DNA from: Streptomyces luteolifulvus | GTDB lineage: Bacteria; Actinomycetota; Actinomycetes; Streptomycetales; Streptomycetaceae | Length of the DNA: 64,000 nt | Reading direction: 5' to 3' | Assembly (NCBI RefSeq): GCF_008806595.1 | Contig: NZ_VZRB01000003.1 | Span: 357,289 to 421,288, forward strand | Shown: positions 53,074-61,546 of the stretch, in pieces | Position numbering within the stretch: position 1 is the first letter of the stretch | Layout: each line of letters starts with the position of its first letter | Position numbers and translations under genes: made by a program | The notes under the pieces: model-generated | Databases searched by the model: none | What the model saw: the letters and a program-made list of their open reading frames with translations, nothing else | Told to the model about the DNA's origin: nothing

Positions 53074-53798
53074 GCGCCTCCCTGAGGCGCCGTGCCCTGG
53101 CGGAGGCCGTCGGCTCGGCGGCCCTGGTCGCGGTCGTGGTCGGCTCCGGCATCCAGGCCGCCGAGCTGTCGCGAGATGTCGGCGTCCAGCTGCTCGCCAA
53201 CTCGCTGGCCACCGTCTTCGGCCTGGGTGTGCTCATCACGTTGCTCGGACCTGTCTCCGGCGCTCACTTCAATCCGGTCGTCACGCTTGCGGCCTGGTTC
53301 ACCGACCGCCGCGAAGGTGACGGGCTCGCCGCGCGGGATGTGGCCGCGTACGTCCCCGCTCAGATCGCGGGTGCGGTCCTGGCCGACGCCATGTTCGGCA
53401 CCTCGCTGGTGCGGTGGTCGACGCACGACCGCTCGGCCGGTCACCTGCTGCTGGGCGAACTGGTGGCCACCGCCGGCCTGGTCCTGCTGATCTTCGGCCT
53501 GGCCCGGGTCGGCCGGGCCCACGTCGCTCCGATCGCGGTGGCGTCGTACATCGGCGCCGCGTACTGGTTCACGTCCTCGACGTCGTTCGCGAATCCGGCG
53601 GTGACCATCGGCCGGACCTTCACGGACACGTTCGCCGGTATCGCGCCCGGCTCGGTTGCCCCGTTCATAGCGGCGCAGACAGTCGGTGCCGTACTCGGAC
53701 TGGCGCTGATGGCCGCGGTCTTCGGGCGCCCGGCTCCGGCGCGGGCCGATACCCCCGCCGTTCACGGCCCCGAACTCACCGCGCCCACCCTCCCCTGA
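53070..53798 (+). CDS. Aquaporin/glycerol-facilitator-family channel (AqpS-like)
   Basis: A 242-residue MIP channel with six membrane helices and two half-helices. The first NPA box is changed to NPV (SGAHFNPVVTLAAWF), while the second is intact (SFANPAVTIGRTF). Located between arsR and arsC, it probably replaces the ArsB/Acr3 efflux pump: arsenite made by ArsC would flow down its gradient through the channel. This arrangement is known for AqpS in rhizobia. Transport is inferred from context. Confidence 0.92.
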   Translation: MSASLRRRALAEAVGSAALVAVVVGSGIQAAELSRDVGVQLLANSLATVFGLGVLITLLGPVSGAHFNPVVTLAAWFTDRREGDGLAARDVAAYVPAQIAGAVLADAMFGTSLVRWSTHDRSAGHLLLGELVATAGLVLLIFGLARVGRAHVAPIAVASYIGAAYWFTSSTSFANPAVTIGRTFTDTFAGIAPGSVAPFIAAQTVGAVLGLALMAAVFGRPAPARADTPAVHGPELTAPTLP

Positions 53799-53822
53799 CC
53801 CGTCGCCCAGGAAGACGCCACC

Positions 53823-54248
53823 ATGAGCACTCCCGACACTGACAGGCCCTCCGTCCTCTTCGTCTGCGTCCACAACGCCGGCCGCTCCCAGATGGCCGCC
53901 GCTTTCCTCATGCACCTGGCCGGCGAGGCGGTGGAGGTCCGCTCGGCGGGCTCGGCCCCGGCCGAGACGGTCAACCCGGCTGTCGTCGAGGCGATGAGCG
54001 AATCGGGCATCGACATCTCCGCCGAGACCCCGAAGATCCTCACCGTCGAGGCCGTCCAGGCGTCGGACGTCGTGATCACCATGGGGTGCGGCGACACATG
54101 CCCTGTCTTCCCCGGCAAGACCTACCTGGACTGGAAGGTGGACGATCCGGCAGGGCAGGGTGTCGATGCCGTGCGCCCCATCCGCGACGAGATCGAGGAC
54201 CGCGTCCGGGGCCTGCTGGCCGACCTCGGTGTGAAGCCTCGCGGATGA
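53823..54248 (+). CDS. arsC: Arsenate reductase, low-molecular-weight phosphatase type
   Basis: A 141-residue enzyme that reduces As(V) to As(III). The P-loop VLFVCVHNAGRSQMAAAF (CX5R) sits at residues ~11-28. The following VEVRSAGSAPAE, and VVITMGCGDTCPVFPGK with further Cys residues, are the ArsC marks; in actinobacteria such enzymes use mycothiol/mycoredoxin or thioredoxin. It is the last gene of the arsR-aquaporin-arsC operon, 24 bases after the channel gene. Confidence 0.95.
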   Translation: MSTPDTDRPSVLFVCVHNAGRSQMAAAFLMHLAGEAVEVRSAGSAPAETVNPAVVEAMSESGIDISAETPKILTVEAVQASDVVITMGCGDTCPVFPGKTYLDWKVDDPAGQGVDAVRPIRDEIEDRVRGLLADLGVKPRG

Positions 54249-54413
54249 CGGGCGGCCGGGCCTGTATGCCGGGCTGCCGTTCGGCCTCCCGCTTCACGTC
54301 TCCAGGGTGCGGAGGCGCGGCAAATTCGGCGGCAGATCGCTCACATGCTCGACTCCAGGCTTTGGAGTGCCGTCCCCGCTCCCCCTCAGGTCAATGGACT
54401 CCGGTGGCTCAGG

Positions 54414-55349
54414 TCACCATGCGTGGATGACCGGCGCGTCGGGCTCGTGCTGCCGCCAGGCTGCGCTGAGGCGGGCGAGCCGGTCCGCGGCGGCGATGCC
54501 GCGCAGGGACGCGACCTTGCCGTCGCCGACCTCGAACGCCACGGCGCCCACGACCCGGTCCTCGATCACGGCGAGGACGGCCGGGGAGCCGTTGACCAGC
54601 GCGATGTGGAACGCGGGGGAGCCGCCGGCCAGCCGCCGCTTCGCCGGAGTGGGCCTGAAGCCGGCCCGCACATAGGAGGCGACGCGCTCGCGCGTCCTGT
54701 ACCGCAGCAGCCGCCTGGCCAGTCCGGCGCCGTCCGAGACCGCCGTCACGTCGTCGGTGAGCAGCGCCACCAGCCGTTCGGTGCGCCCCGAGGTGGCGGC
54801 GGCGAGGAACTCCTCGACGACCCGGCGCGCGGACGCGGGGTCGGCCTCTCCGCGGCGGCGGTTGGCGGCGACCCGGACCCGGGCGCGGTGGACATGCTGC
54901 TGGCTCGCGGACTCGGTGATGTCGAGGATCCCGGCGATCTCGGCGTGGCTGTACGAGAAGGCCTCGCGCAGGACGTAGACGGCCCGCTCGACCGGTGAGA
55001 GGCGCTCCATGAGGGTCAGTACGGCCAAGGACACCGATTCGCGCTGCTCGAAGGTATCGGCAGGGCCGAGCATCGGGTCACCCTCAAGGAGCGGCTCGGG
55101 CAGCCAGTCCCCGACGGCGCGCTCATGGCGCGCCTGCGCAGAGCGGAGCCGGTCGAGACAGAGATGGGTGAGGACCTTGGTCAGCCACGCCTCCGGCACC
55201 TCGATCCGTTCCCGGTCCGCGGCCTGCCAGCGCAGGAAGGTGTCCTGTACGGCGTCCTCGGCGTCGGCCGCCGAGCCGAGCAGGCGGTACGCGAGCGAGG
55301 CCATCCGGCCCCGGCCGTCCTCGAACCGATCGATGGCGGCGCTGTCCAT
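54414..55349 (-). CDS. sigJ: ECF41-type sigma factor with SnoaL-like C-terminal domain (SigJ-like)
   Basis: A 311-residue sigma factor if started at ATG 55349; a TTG at 55355 is also in frame. Region 2: MASLAYRLLGSAADAEDAVQ, FLRWQAADR. Region 4: RLSPVERAVYVLREAFSYSH and AEIAGILDITESASQQHVHR. The C-terminal ~140 residues are a SnoaL-like/NTF2 domain (EEFLAAATSGRTERLVALLT, IALVNGSPAVLAVIEDRVV), which modulates activity in ECF41. ECF41 genes usually lie next to an oxidoreductase or COE enzyme, and the NDH-2-like gene ends 10 bases upstream here. Confidence 0.93.
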   Translation of the reverse strand: MDSAAIDRFEDGRGRMASLAYRLLGSAADAEDAVQDTFLRWQAADRERIEVPEAWLTKVLTHLCLDRLRSAQARHERAVGDWLPEPLLEGDPMLGPADTFEQRESVSLAVLTLMERLSPVERAVYVLREAFSYSHAEIAGILDITESASQQHVHRARVRVAANRRRGEADPASARRVVEEFLAAATSGRTERLVALLTDDVTAVSDGAGLARRLLRYRTRERVASYVRAGFRPTPAKRRLAGGSPAFHIALVNGSPAVLAVIEDRVVGAVAFEVGDGKVASLRGIAAADRLARLSAAWRQHEPDAPVIHAW

Positions 55350-55359
55350 GCGCAACAGC

Positions 55360-56550
55360 CTATGCGGCGACCCTCACACCGGACCGGTCCGGTGCGGTGG
55401 CCAGGCGGCGCTTGCGCTTCGGCATGCCGAAGGTCGGATGGACGATGCCCCACCCGGCCCCCTTGAGCACGCCCGACTTGAACCGCGCGGCGGTCCGGCC
55501 GCCCAGGTACCAGGACTTCGACCGGACGTCCCGGTCCACCATCTGGAAGATCGCGTCCCGCCGCCCGAGGCTGATGTGGTTGCCGTGGTACTTCAGCCCG
55601 GTGGTCGGGACTTTGCTGCCCGTCAGGCGCGCAATGATCGCGGCGGTCGCCTGCATGTTGGTGAAACCGGCCGAGGCGCACGACATCGGCAGCGGCCGGC
55701 CGTTCTCGCCGATCGCGTAGGCGCAGTCACCGGCGGCGTAGACGTCCGGGTGCGAGAGGGAGCGCATGGTGCGGTCGACGACGATCTGGCCGGTCTCGGC
55801 GACCTCCAGGCCGCCGGCAGCCGCGATGGGGTGCACGGCGAACCCGGCCGACCACACGGTCACGTCGGCCGGGAGGGACGTACCGTCGGCGGCGATCGCC
55901 CGGGTCGGCTCGACGGCTTCGATGCCGGTGTGCTCGTGGACGGTGATGCCGAGCCGGTCGAAGGCCTGGCGCAGATGGCGGCGGGCCTTCGGGGAGAGCC
56001 AGGCGCCCAGCTCGCCGCGGGCGGCGAGCGCGACCGAGAGGTCGGGCCGGGACTCGGCGAACTCGGTGGCGGTCTCGATGCCGGTCAGCCCCTCACCGAC
56101 GACCAGCACGGTGCCGCCCCCGCCCAGGCCGGCCAGGCGCTCGCGTAGACGCAGGGCCGAGGACCGTCCGGTCACATCGAAGGCGTACTCGGCCACGCCG
56201 GGGACGCCATGGTGGGCGACGGAGCTGCCGAGCGTGTAGAGAAGCGTGTCGTACCCGAGCTCGCCGTCGCCGTCCTCGCCGGTCACGGCGACGGTCCTGC
56301 GCTCGGGGTCGACGCCGGTGACGCGCGCCAGGCGCAGCCGCACCCCGGTACCGGCGAACACGTCGGCGAGCTTGCGGAACGCGAGCTCCTGCCCGATCGC
56401 GAGCTGGTGGAGCCGCATCCGCTCGACGAAGTCGGGCTCGGCGTTGACGACGGTGATCTCGGTGTCGGCGGGGGAGAGCCGGCGGGCCAGGTTCCCGGCG
56501 GCGAAGGCCCCGGCGTATCCGGCGCCGAGTACGACGATGCGGTGCTTCAT
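55360..56550 (-). CDS. NAD(P)/FAD-dependent oxidoreductase, NDH-2-like, partner of SigJ
   Basis: A 396-residue pyridine-nucleotide-disulfide-type flavoprotein. The FAD motif is HRIVVLGAGYAGAFAAGNLA, the NAD motif GTVLVVGEGLTGIETATEFA, and the second FAD site HPDVYAAGDCAYAIG. It resembles type II NADH dehydrogenases, but the C-terminal end is basic and short (FGMPKRKRRLATAP) rather than a clear membrane helix. It starts at ATG 56550 after GGGAG and is transcribed with the downstream ECF41 sigma gene, whose regulon it likely belongs to. Confidence 0.9.
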   Translation of the reverse strand: MKHRIVVLGAGYAGAFAAGNLARRLSPADTEITVVNAEPDFVERMRLHQLAIGQELAFRKLADVFAGTGVRLRLARVTGVDPERRTVAVTGEDGDGELGYDTLLYTLGSSVAHHGVPGVAEYAFDVTGRSSALRLRERLAGLGGGGTVLVVGEGLTGIETATEFAESRPDLSVALAARGELGAWLSPKARRHLRQAFDRLGITVHEHTGIEAVEPTRAIAADGTSLPADVTVWSAGFAVHPIAAAGGLEVAETGQIVVDRTMRSLSHPDVYAAGDCAYAIGENGRPLPMSCASAGFTNMQATAAIIARLTGSKVPTTGLKYHGNHISLGRRDAIFQMVDRDVRSKSWYLGGRTAARFKSGVLKGAGWGIVHPTFGMPKRKRRLATAPDRSGVRVAA

Positions 56551-56700
56551 GGCGTTGCTCCCATCTCGTTCGCGTGCCCCTAGAACGAGACGGCGCCCTG
56601 ATTGCTGACAGGAGCCGGGTGTGACGCACATCACCTGGGACTGGACAAGGGTTGTGGGACGGGCTGTCGGACGTGCGTCGGCTCGTGTGGGCTGTGGAGC

Positions 56701-57174
56701 CTATGCCGCTGGTCCTGCTGGTCCTGCGTCGACGTCCCGCCGCATGGCCTCTCGAAGATGGCTCAGTGCTTTGTCGTAGTGCTCCAGGGCTTCTTGATAC
56801 GTCCTCGATTCGATGGGGCAACCGTCAGCCGCAAGGTCCCGTAGGGCGCGGATTCGATGGAGAGCCCGGCCTGCTTCGTGTACGACAGCCTGCGGAGCAA
56901 TGAGGGAGAGCTGTTCGCGGGCTTGGTAGATGCCGGCTGACCGAAAAGCTTCCCCTGCCGCTGATTGCCGGGTTGCGGTGTCACCCAGCAGCACGGCCCT
57001 CAGACCCTCGCTGCCGGTGTGAAGAGCGGCTAGATAGCCGGCGTAGGTCTCATGCCGGGCCTGGTGGGAGTGAAGCGCCAGATCGCGGCGCCACCGAACG
57101 CGGTCCGCCATGGGAGTCACGGAAGCGCCTACCAGGGCGCCGAGCAGTGCGAGGAGAGCCGATGACCAACTCAC
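56701..57174 (-). CDS. Hypothetical membrane-anchored protein
   Basis: A 157-residue protein not recognised as a family. An N-terminal membrane helix (SALLALLGALVGASVTPMAD) leads to a helical, charged cytosolic domain: RWRRDLALHSHQARHETYAG and ALHTGSEGLRAVLLGDTATR. Its codon use is less extreme in GC than its neighbours, which may mean recent acquisition. The GTG at 57174 has only a poor ribosome site, so the start is uncertain. Confidence 0.6.
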   Translation of the reverse strand: MSWSSALLALLGALVGASVTPMADRVRWRRDLALHSHQARHETYAGYLAALHTGSEGLRAVLLGDTATRQSAAGEAFRSAGIYQAREQLSLIAPQAVVHEAGRALHRIRALRDLAADGCPIESRTYQEALEHYDKALSHLREAMRRDVDAGPAGPAA

Positions 57175-57596
57175 TGGGCGAGTGTAGAGCTGACTTGGCT
57201 CAGTTGAGATCCGTCAAATGCGCCAGAGCGGGGCTGTATCGCGCGCTGGATGCTTGTTGAGGACGAGCTCTCTCGCGGTGAGCGTGCGAAGGACGTCGAC
57301 CGTGGTTGTCCGCTCAAGCGATGGCGCTTGCGCGGCCGTGTGGCCACCCTGGTCACCCTGGTCCGCGGCCGTGCCCGATCCCTGCCCGTGAGAGAGCATG
57401 ACCACGGTCCGCTTCCCCGTGATGTTCCAGCGTGGCAGGAGCCTCGGTCAGCGTGTTCGTGCCGCATGTGACGTTGGGGCATGCAGGTGCGCTGGGTATT
57501 GCGGGCAGTCTGTGTGAAGGCCTGTTGCCCAAGTCACGGGATTGAACGGGGGATGAGGGTGGTTTCGCGTTTCGCGTCCGGCACGCCGTCGGCGTT
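57175..57596. other. Gap without a supported gene
   Basis: About 420 bases. Several short frames exist on both strands, but none has a start, length or domain I can support. Confidence 0.4.
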
Positions 57597-57900
57597 CGGT
57601 GAAGCGTCGTGTTCCTTGCCGGGGTGTCTGTCGCCGCGGCGTCCGGGACCGCGGTCACCGCGACGATGGCCATGAACGCCGAGGCAGCGCGGACGTCGAC
57701 GTGGAACGCGTCGGCCTGCGGCTGGGCCCCTGACGATTCCCCCACGGCCTGATCAGCCGTTCCGGCACCTTCGGCACTACGAAGACCCTCACGTCGGACG
57801 GCCGGTTCCCCCAGGTCGACACCCGCCCGACCTCCCGGTTCACGGTGAAGTGGCAGCAGGAGAGCTCCCGTACACGACCAAGTCGGTCACCGGTCCCTGA
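57597..57900 (+). pseudogene. Frameshifted relic of a small secreted protein
   Basis: Fragments in three frames add up to one secreted protein. GTGAAGCGTCGT gives MKRR, then VFLAGVSVAAASGTAVTATM in the next frame forms a signal-like core. Next comes ARTSTWNASACGWAPDDSPT, followed by a stop. SGTFGTTKTLTSDGRFPQVD and TSRFTVKWQQE appear in another frame, and PYTTKSVTGP plus TGA in a third. At least two indels and a stop would have to be removed to restore it. It lies just before the intact secreted-protein gene at 57980. Confidence 0.5.
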
Positions 57901-57979
57901 CCGGCTTCAAGTGCTCTGCTGCTCCCACTCGGCGGGTTCCTGCTTTCCCTTCTGTGAAGCCCCTCTGTCAAGGAGATAC

Positions 57980-58783
57980 ATGCGCAAGCGCGCTGCCGTT
58001 GCCCTGCTCAGCGCCGTCGCCGCACTGGCCGGCTTCGCCGCTCCCGGTGCCCTCGCGGGCGAGACCCAGACCGACGTCCAGATCAGCAATGTCTCCTTCG
58101 ACGGCGCCAAGAACATCGTGGTCGGCCTCTATGCCAAGACGCTCACGGTCTCAGGGACCTTCACCCACCCGTCCGGCATCCAGGACGCGGACTTCGTCCT
58201 GTGGCGTGGACCGGATGGTGCGAACCCCTACGAGACCTACGACGACCGCATCGTGTCGAACCAGTACTACGCCCATGCGGACTGTGTCGCCACCAGCGCC
58301 ACCACCTCCACCTGTTCGCAGACGATCTCCCTCGAACCGGACTGGAGGTACGGCGGCACCGCGCTCACCAACGCCCACGCCGGCACCTGGAAGGTCAGTG
58401 TGCAGGGAGTGGCCAATGACGACAGCTGGACACATGCGGCGACCTACACCACGACCCGTCTGCAGCGGCACTCCAAGCTGACCGTGAACGCAGGCCCGGA
58501 ACCGATCACCGAGGGCAAGACCCTCACCGTCACCGGCAAGCTCACCCGGGCCGACTGGGACAACCTCGCCTATCGGGGGTACACCAACCAGCCGGTCAAG
58601 CTCCAGTTCCGCAAGGCCGGTACCACGACCTACACCACCGTCAGGACCGTCTACACCTCCAGCACCGGCAACCTGACGACCACGGTTCCCGCGTCCGAAG
58701 ACGGCTACTGGCGCTGGTACTTCGCGGGCACCTCCACCACCCCGGCCGTAAAGGCGACCGGCGACTTCGTGGACGTGCAATGA
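57980..58783 (+). CDS. Secreted protein, paralogue of the 34872 gene
   Basis: A 267-residue exported protein. The ATG at 57980 follows AAGGAGATAC. The signal peptide ends near GALAGET. It shares the plan and most residues of the 34872 product: GAKNIVVGLYAKTLTVSGTF, GIQDADFVLWRGPDGANPY, DCVATSATTSTCSQTISLEP, then the Ig-like half GKTLTVTGKLTRADWDNLAY and GYWRWYFAGTSTTPAVKATG. The two genes are 23 kb apart. The domain is frequent in secreted Streptomyces proteins; no role is known. The FG-GAP protein gene follows 89 bases on. Confidence 0.84.
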   Translation: MRKRAAVALLSAVAALAGFAAPGALAGETQTDVQISNVSFDGAKNIVVGLYAKTLTVSGTFTHPSGIQDADFVLWRGPDGANPYETYDDRIVSNQYYAHADCVATSATTSTCSQTISLEPDWRYGGTALTNAHAGTWKVSVQGVANDDSWTHAATYTTTRLQRHSKLTVNAGPEPITEGKTLTVTGKLTRADWDNLAYRGYTNQPVKLQFRKAGTTTYTTVRTVYTSSTGNLTTTVPASEDGYWRWYFAGTSTTPAVKATGDFVDVQ

Positions 58784-58872
58784 CCCGAACGCCGCTCTCG
58801 ACAGCGCCCGCTCGCACGGCGAACCCATGAAACCGACCGGGATCAACGCGTTTTCACACCGGGAGACATCGC

Positions 58873-60399
58873 GTGACATCTGAACAAGGAAGACACCGCT
58901 CGTCGCGACGCAACCACCGCATGGCAACCGCCATCGCGCTCGCCGCACTGACAGGCGGCGTGCTGGTCCCCACCGTCGCCGGCAGCGCCCTCGCGGCGAC
59001 CGGCGATCGTGCCTCGGTGTCCGGCCGCTACGGGGACTTCAACGGCGACGGCTACGTCGACCTCGCCGCCTCCGCCCCCGACGCCACGGTCGACGGCCTG
59101 GCGGGTGCCGGGGCCGTCACCATCGCGTACGGTTCCGCGGACGCTGCGGGCGCCACCCAGGCCGAGCGGGTCACGATCAGCCAAGACACCAAATCCGTCG
59201 GCGGCCGGGCAGAGACCGGTGACCACTTCGGATTCTCCGTGGCCATCGCCGACTTCAACAACGACGGCTTCGCCGACCTCGCCACCGGTACCCCGGGCGA
59301 GGACGTCGAGAACGACCAGGACGCCGGCATCGTCCAGATCCTGTGGGGCTCGCGGGACGGCCTGCGGGGCAGCGCCACGCTCGCCGATCCCACGAGCTCC
59401 GACCAGGACGCCCACGGGCGGACCCTCGCCGCGGGTGACTTCAACGGCGACGGAAAGGACGACCTGGCCGCCGGCAACACCTCGGCCCAGGCCTGGCTGT
59501 ACGCGGGCGGTATCACCAACGACGGTACCGGCAGCGGTACTTACCCGGTGGGCAACCTGAATGCCTGGGGAGGCGAGGTCGTAGCCCTCACCGCCGGTGA
59601 CGTCACCGGAGACGGTTCGGACGACCTGCTGGTCAACCATGGCGACCTCTACCGGAGCGGCGGAGACGCGAGCACACTGGGCCTCCAGCCGCCGGTCGAT
59701 GTCGCGGGCGGCCGCGACCTCTACTCCTCGGTCTTCGCGGACTTCGACAACGACGGCTACGGGGACATCGTCGTCGGTCGTGCGGGTGGCCACGGTGGCG
59801 AGATCACCTGGATCCCGGGCCGCCCCGCTTCCCAGACCGACCCCACCTGGACGCTGGACTGGGACAGGAGCGCCACCCTCGATCAGGGCGCCTTCGACAC
59901 ACCGGGTGAGAACGGCCTGTACGACCAGTACGGCGCCGGACTCGCCGCGGGTGACATCAACGGCGACGGCTACGACGATCTCGCCGTCGGCGATCCGAAT
60001 GAGGACACCGACAACGGCACCGTCGCCGACTCCGGGCACGTGACCGTCATGTACGGGGGCTCCGTCGGGCTCACGATCACCAACCGCCAGGTCTTCGACC
60101 AGGGCACCGAGGGCGTACCGGGCGACAACGAGGCCGGCGACGACTTCGGCTCCCGGCTGCTGCTCAGCGACCTCAACGACGACGGCAGAAAGGACCTGAC
60201 CATCGCGGCGCTCGGCGAGGACGGCGGAAGCGGCGCGCTCACCACGCTCCTCGGCACGGACATCACCCTCACGGTCACCGGGGCACGCAGCCTGACCCCG
60301 ACGTCCTACCTCCTGCCGACCGACGGCGAGCCGCACCTCGGCAGCAGCCTCCAGGGGCATCCGCCGATAACGCCCCAGCCACTTCCTGAGGCGGGATAA
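58873..60399 (+). CDS. Secreted FG-GAP repeat (integrin-alpha-like propeller) protein
   Basis: A 508-residue exported protein starting at GTG 58873. A signal peptide (MATAIALAALTGGVLVPTVA, cleavage near GSALAATGD) precedes seven FG-GAP repeats. Their Ca-binding loops are visible as DFNGDGYVDL, DFNNDGFADL, DFNGDGKDDL, DVTGDGSDDL, DFDNDGYGDI, DINGDGYDDL and DLNDDGRKDL. Seven repeats make one beta-propeller, like the integrin alpha chain. Such proteins usually bind Ca and extracellular ligands. There is no LPxTG or membrane anchor, so it is released. It is the last chromosomal gene before the attachment site. Confidence 0.92.
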   Translation: MTSEQGRHRSSRRNHRMATAIALAALTGGVLVPTVAGSALAATGDRASVSGRYGDFNGDGYVDLAASAPDATVDGLAGAGAVTIAYGSADAAGATQAERVTISQDTKSVGGRAETGDHFGFSVAIADFNNDGFADLATGTPGEDVENDQDAGIVQILWGSRDGLRGSATLADPTSSDQDAHGRTLAAGDFNGDGKDDLAAGNTSAQAWLYAGGITNDGTGSGTYPVGNLNAWGGEVVALTAGDVTGDGSDDLLVNHGDLYRSGGDASTLGLQPPVDVAGGRDLYSSVFADFDNDGYGDIVVGRAGGHGGEITWIPGRPASQTDPTWTLDWDRSATLDQGAFDTPGENGLYDQYGAGLAAGDINGDGYDDLAVGDPNEDTDNGTVADSGHVTVMYGGSVGLTITNRQVFDQGTEGVPGDNEAGDDFGSRLLLSDLNDDGRKDLTIAALGEDGGSGALTTLLGTDITLTVTGARSLTPTSYLLPTDGEPHLGSSLQGHPPITPQPLPEAG

Positions 60400-60431
60400 G
60401 AGCGCCCCCGCTGATCACCACCCACAAGAAC

Positions 60432-60458
60432 AAGGCCCAGGTCTCCGACCTGGGCCTT
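60432..60458. terminator. Hairpin next to the tRNA-Gly fragment
   Basis: AAGGCCCAGGTC, a 3-base loop, then GACCTGGGCCTT, a perfect 12-bp stem ending 5 bases beyond the tRNA 3' end. It is the original terminator of the tRNA gene read on the minus strand, and may also serve the FG-GAP gene. Confidence 0.85.
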
Positions 60459-60463
60459 CAGCG

Positions 60464-60511
60464 TGGAGCGGGTGACGAGAATCGAACTCGCGCTCTCAGC
60501 TTGGGAAGCTG
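60464..60511 (-). other. Attachment-site core: 3' fragment of tRNA-Gly(CCC)
   Basis: Read on the minus strand, the 48 bases 60511-60464 run CAGCTTCCCAAGCTGAGAGC, then GCGAGTTCGATTCTCGTCAC and CCGCTCCA. This is the anticodon loop (CCC), variable region, T-arm and acceptor 3' strand of tRNA-Gly(CCC), including the CCA. The 5' half (acceptor 5' strand and D-arm) is absent; sequence departs from the tRNA beyond 60511. A 3' tRNA fragment of this size is the typical attL/attR scar of an integrase-mediated insertion, whose intact tRNA copy lies at the other end, to the right of the window. Confidence 0.82.
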
Positions 60512-60685
60512 CGAGCGTTTGCGACTCATTGGGGCATTGACCTGGGCGAACGGTAGGGGTGTGGCCTTCCTCGGCTGCGTCGCATTACCCGTGGTTCCCC
60601 GCTGGTCCCCGCCTGATCTGGTGCGCTTGTGGTGTAGGGCGAACTGCTGCTCATCGTCACGGGTCCTGGCCGACCTGCCCTGAGC
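60512..60685. other. Gap inside the island edge
   Basis: About 170 bases directly right of the attachment core. No gene is supported. Confidence 0.4.
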
Positions 60686-61546
60686 TCACCGAAGGAACGG
60701 CAGACGGCGACGATCGGCACCAGTAGCCCGGCTACGCAGGTCCGCGTAGCGGGTCACTGATGCCTGGCTCGCGGTTCGCACCCAGACAGGAGCCCCAACC
60801 AGAATTCGTTGTGCCCCGCTCATGCTGCCTCTGAGGTGCCAGCGATCCTCGGTCAGCACAACGGCGGTGTAGATCTGGGCGAACCACTCGCTGTCATCGG
60901 CATGCCCGAGCGTGTACCCACGCGTCCAGGGTTGGCCGTCCTGCTCTCCTTGATCGCCAGAGCTCCCCTGGTACAGCGCCACCTTCAAGGCCTCGACGGA
61001 CAGCGACTCTGGATCGTCCCACTGCGAGGTGTTCTCTCTACCTCGACTCTCCAGCAACTCAGCGATGGCATACCAAGCGGACGAGAACCAACCCGTCTCA
61101 GGCGCATCTTCTGGACGAAGTACTCGGCCAAGGAAGTTGTCCATGCTGCCGAAGAGCACGAGATCGACCTGCTGGCCTCTGACGCTGGCCGTCCTAATGT
61201 GAAAAAGCGCTCCCTTGTCGCGCTCGGGTCCCGCCGTGAACCTGGCCATGTGGACCTGTCCGACTCCCTTTGCGAAGCGGGCACGTGGCGGCGCGTCGAA
61301 GGCAACGGTGGCATGAGCACCGAGGGCTTTCTCGATCTCGCGCGCCGTTTCGAAGCGGGATAGGTCTCCACGGTCCTTGTTGCTGACCTCTGCCCCAACA
61401 CCCTGCGGGGCGGCCTTGACCGCCCAGTTGAACCGACCCTTGAAGTTGATGCCGTTGTCGGATGCAATCGCAGCCACACGGCGATCTGACCAGTACAAGT
61501 AGCTGCCCACACCGTCTCCGCGCACCGCTAACTCTCCCTGCGTCAT
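60686..61546 (-). CDS. Hypothetical protein of the island, resembling DUF7019/SAVMC3_10250-type proteins
   Basis: A 286-residue soluble protein; GGAG stands 10 bases before the ATG at 61546. Visible segments are GSYLYWSDRRVAAIASDNGI, FKGRFNWAVKAAPQGVGAEV, LVLFGSMDNFLGRVLRPEDA, TGWFSSAWYAIAELLESRG and AQIYTAVVLTEDRWHL. The Y(L/V)YxSD opening, FGSMDNFLG and SSAWYAI blocks recall small Streptomyces families found with CATRA/effector-type conflict genes. I could not confirm this. No catalytic motif is obvious. Confidence 0.6.
   Translation of the reverse strand: MTQGELAVRGDGVGSYLYWSDRRVAAIASDNGINFKGRFNWAVKAAPQGVGAEVSNKDRGDLSRFETAREIEKALGAHATVAFDAPPRARFAKGVGQVHMARFTAGPERDKGALFHIRTASVRGQQVDLVLFGSMDNFLGRVLRPEDAPETGWFSSAWYAIAELLESRGRENTSQWDDPESLSVEALKVALYQGSSGDQGEQDGQPWTRGYTLGHADDSEWFAQIYTAVVLTEDRWHLRGSMSGAQRILVGAPVWVRTASQASVTRYADLRSRATGADRRRLPFLR

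Noticed and set aside
58843..60360. Minus-strand frame opposite the FG-GAP gene
   Set aside because: Val/Gly/Asp-rich antisense of Ca-binding repeats.
60464..60545. Complete tRNA-Gly gene
   Set aside because: Only the anticodon loop, T-arm and 3' acceptor strand are present; the D-arm and 5' acceptor are missing, so it cannot be a functional tRNA.
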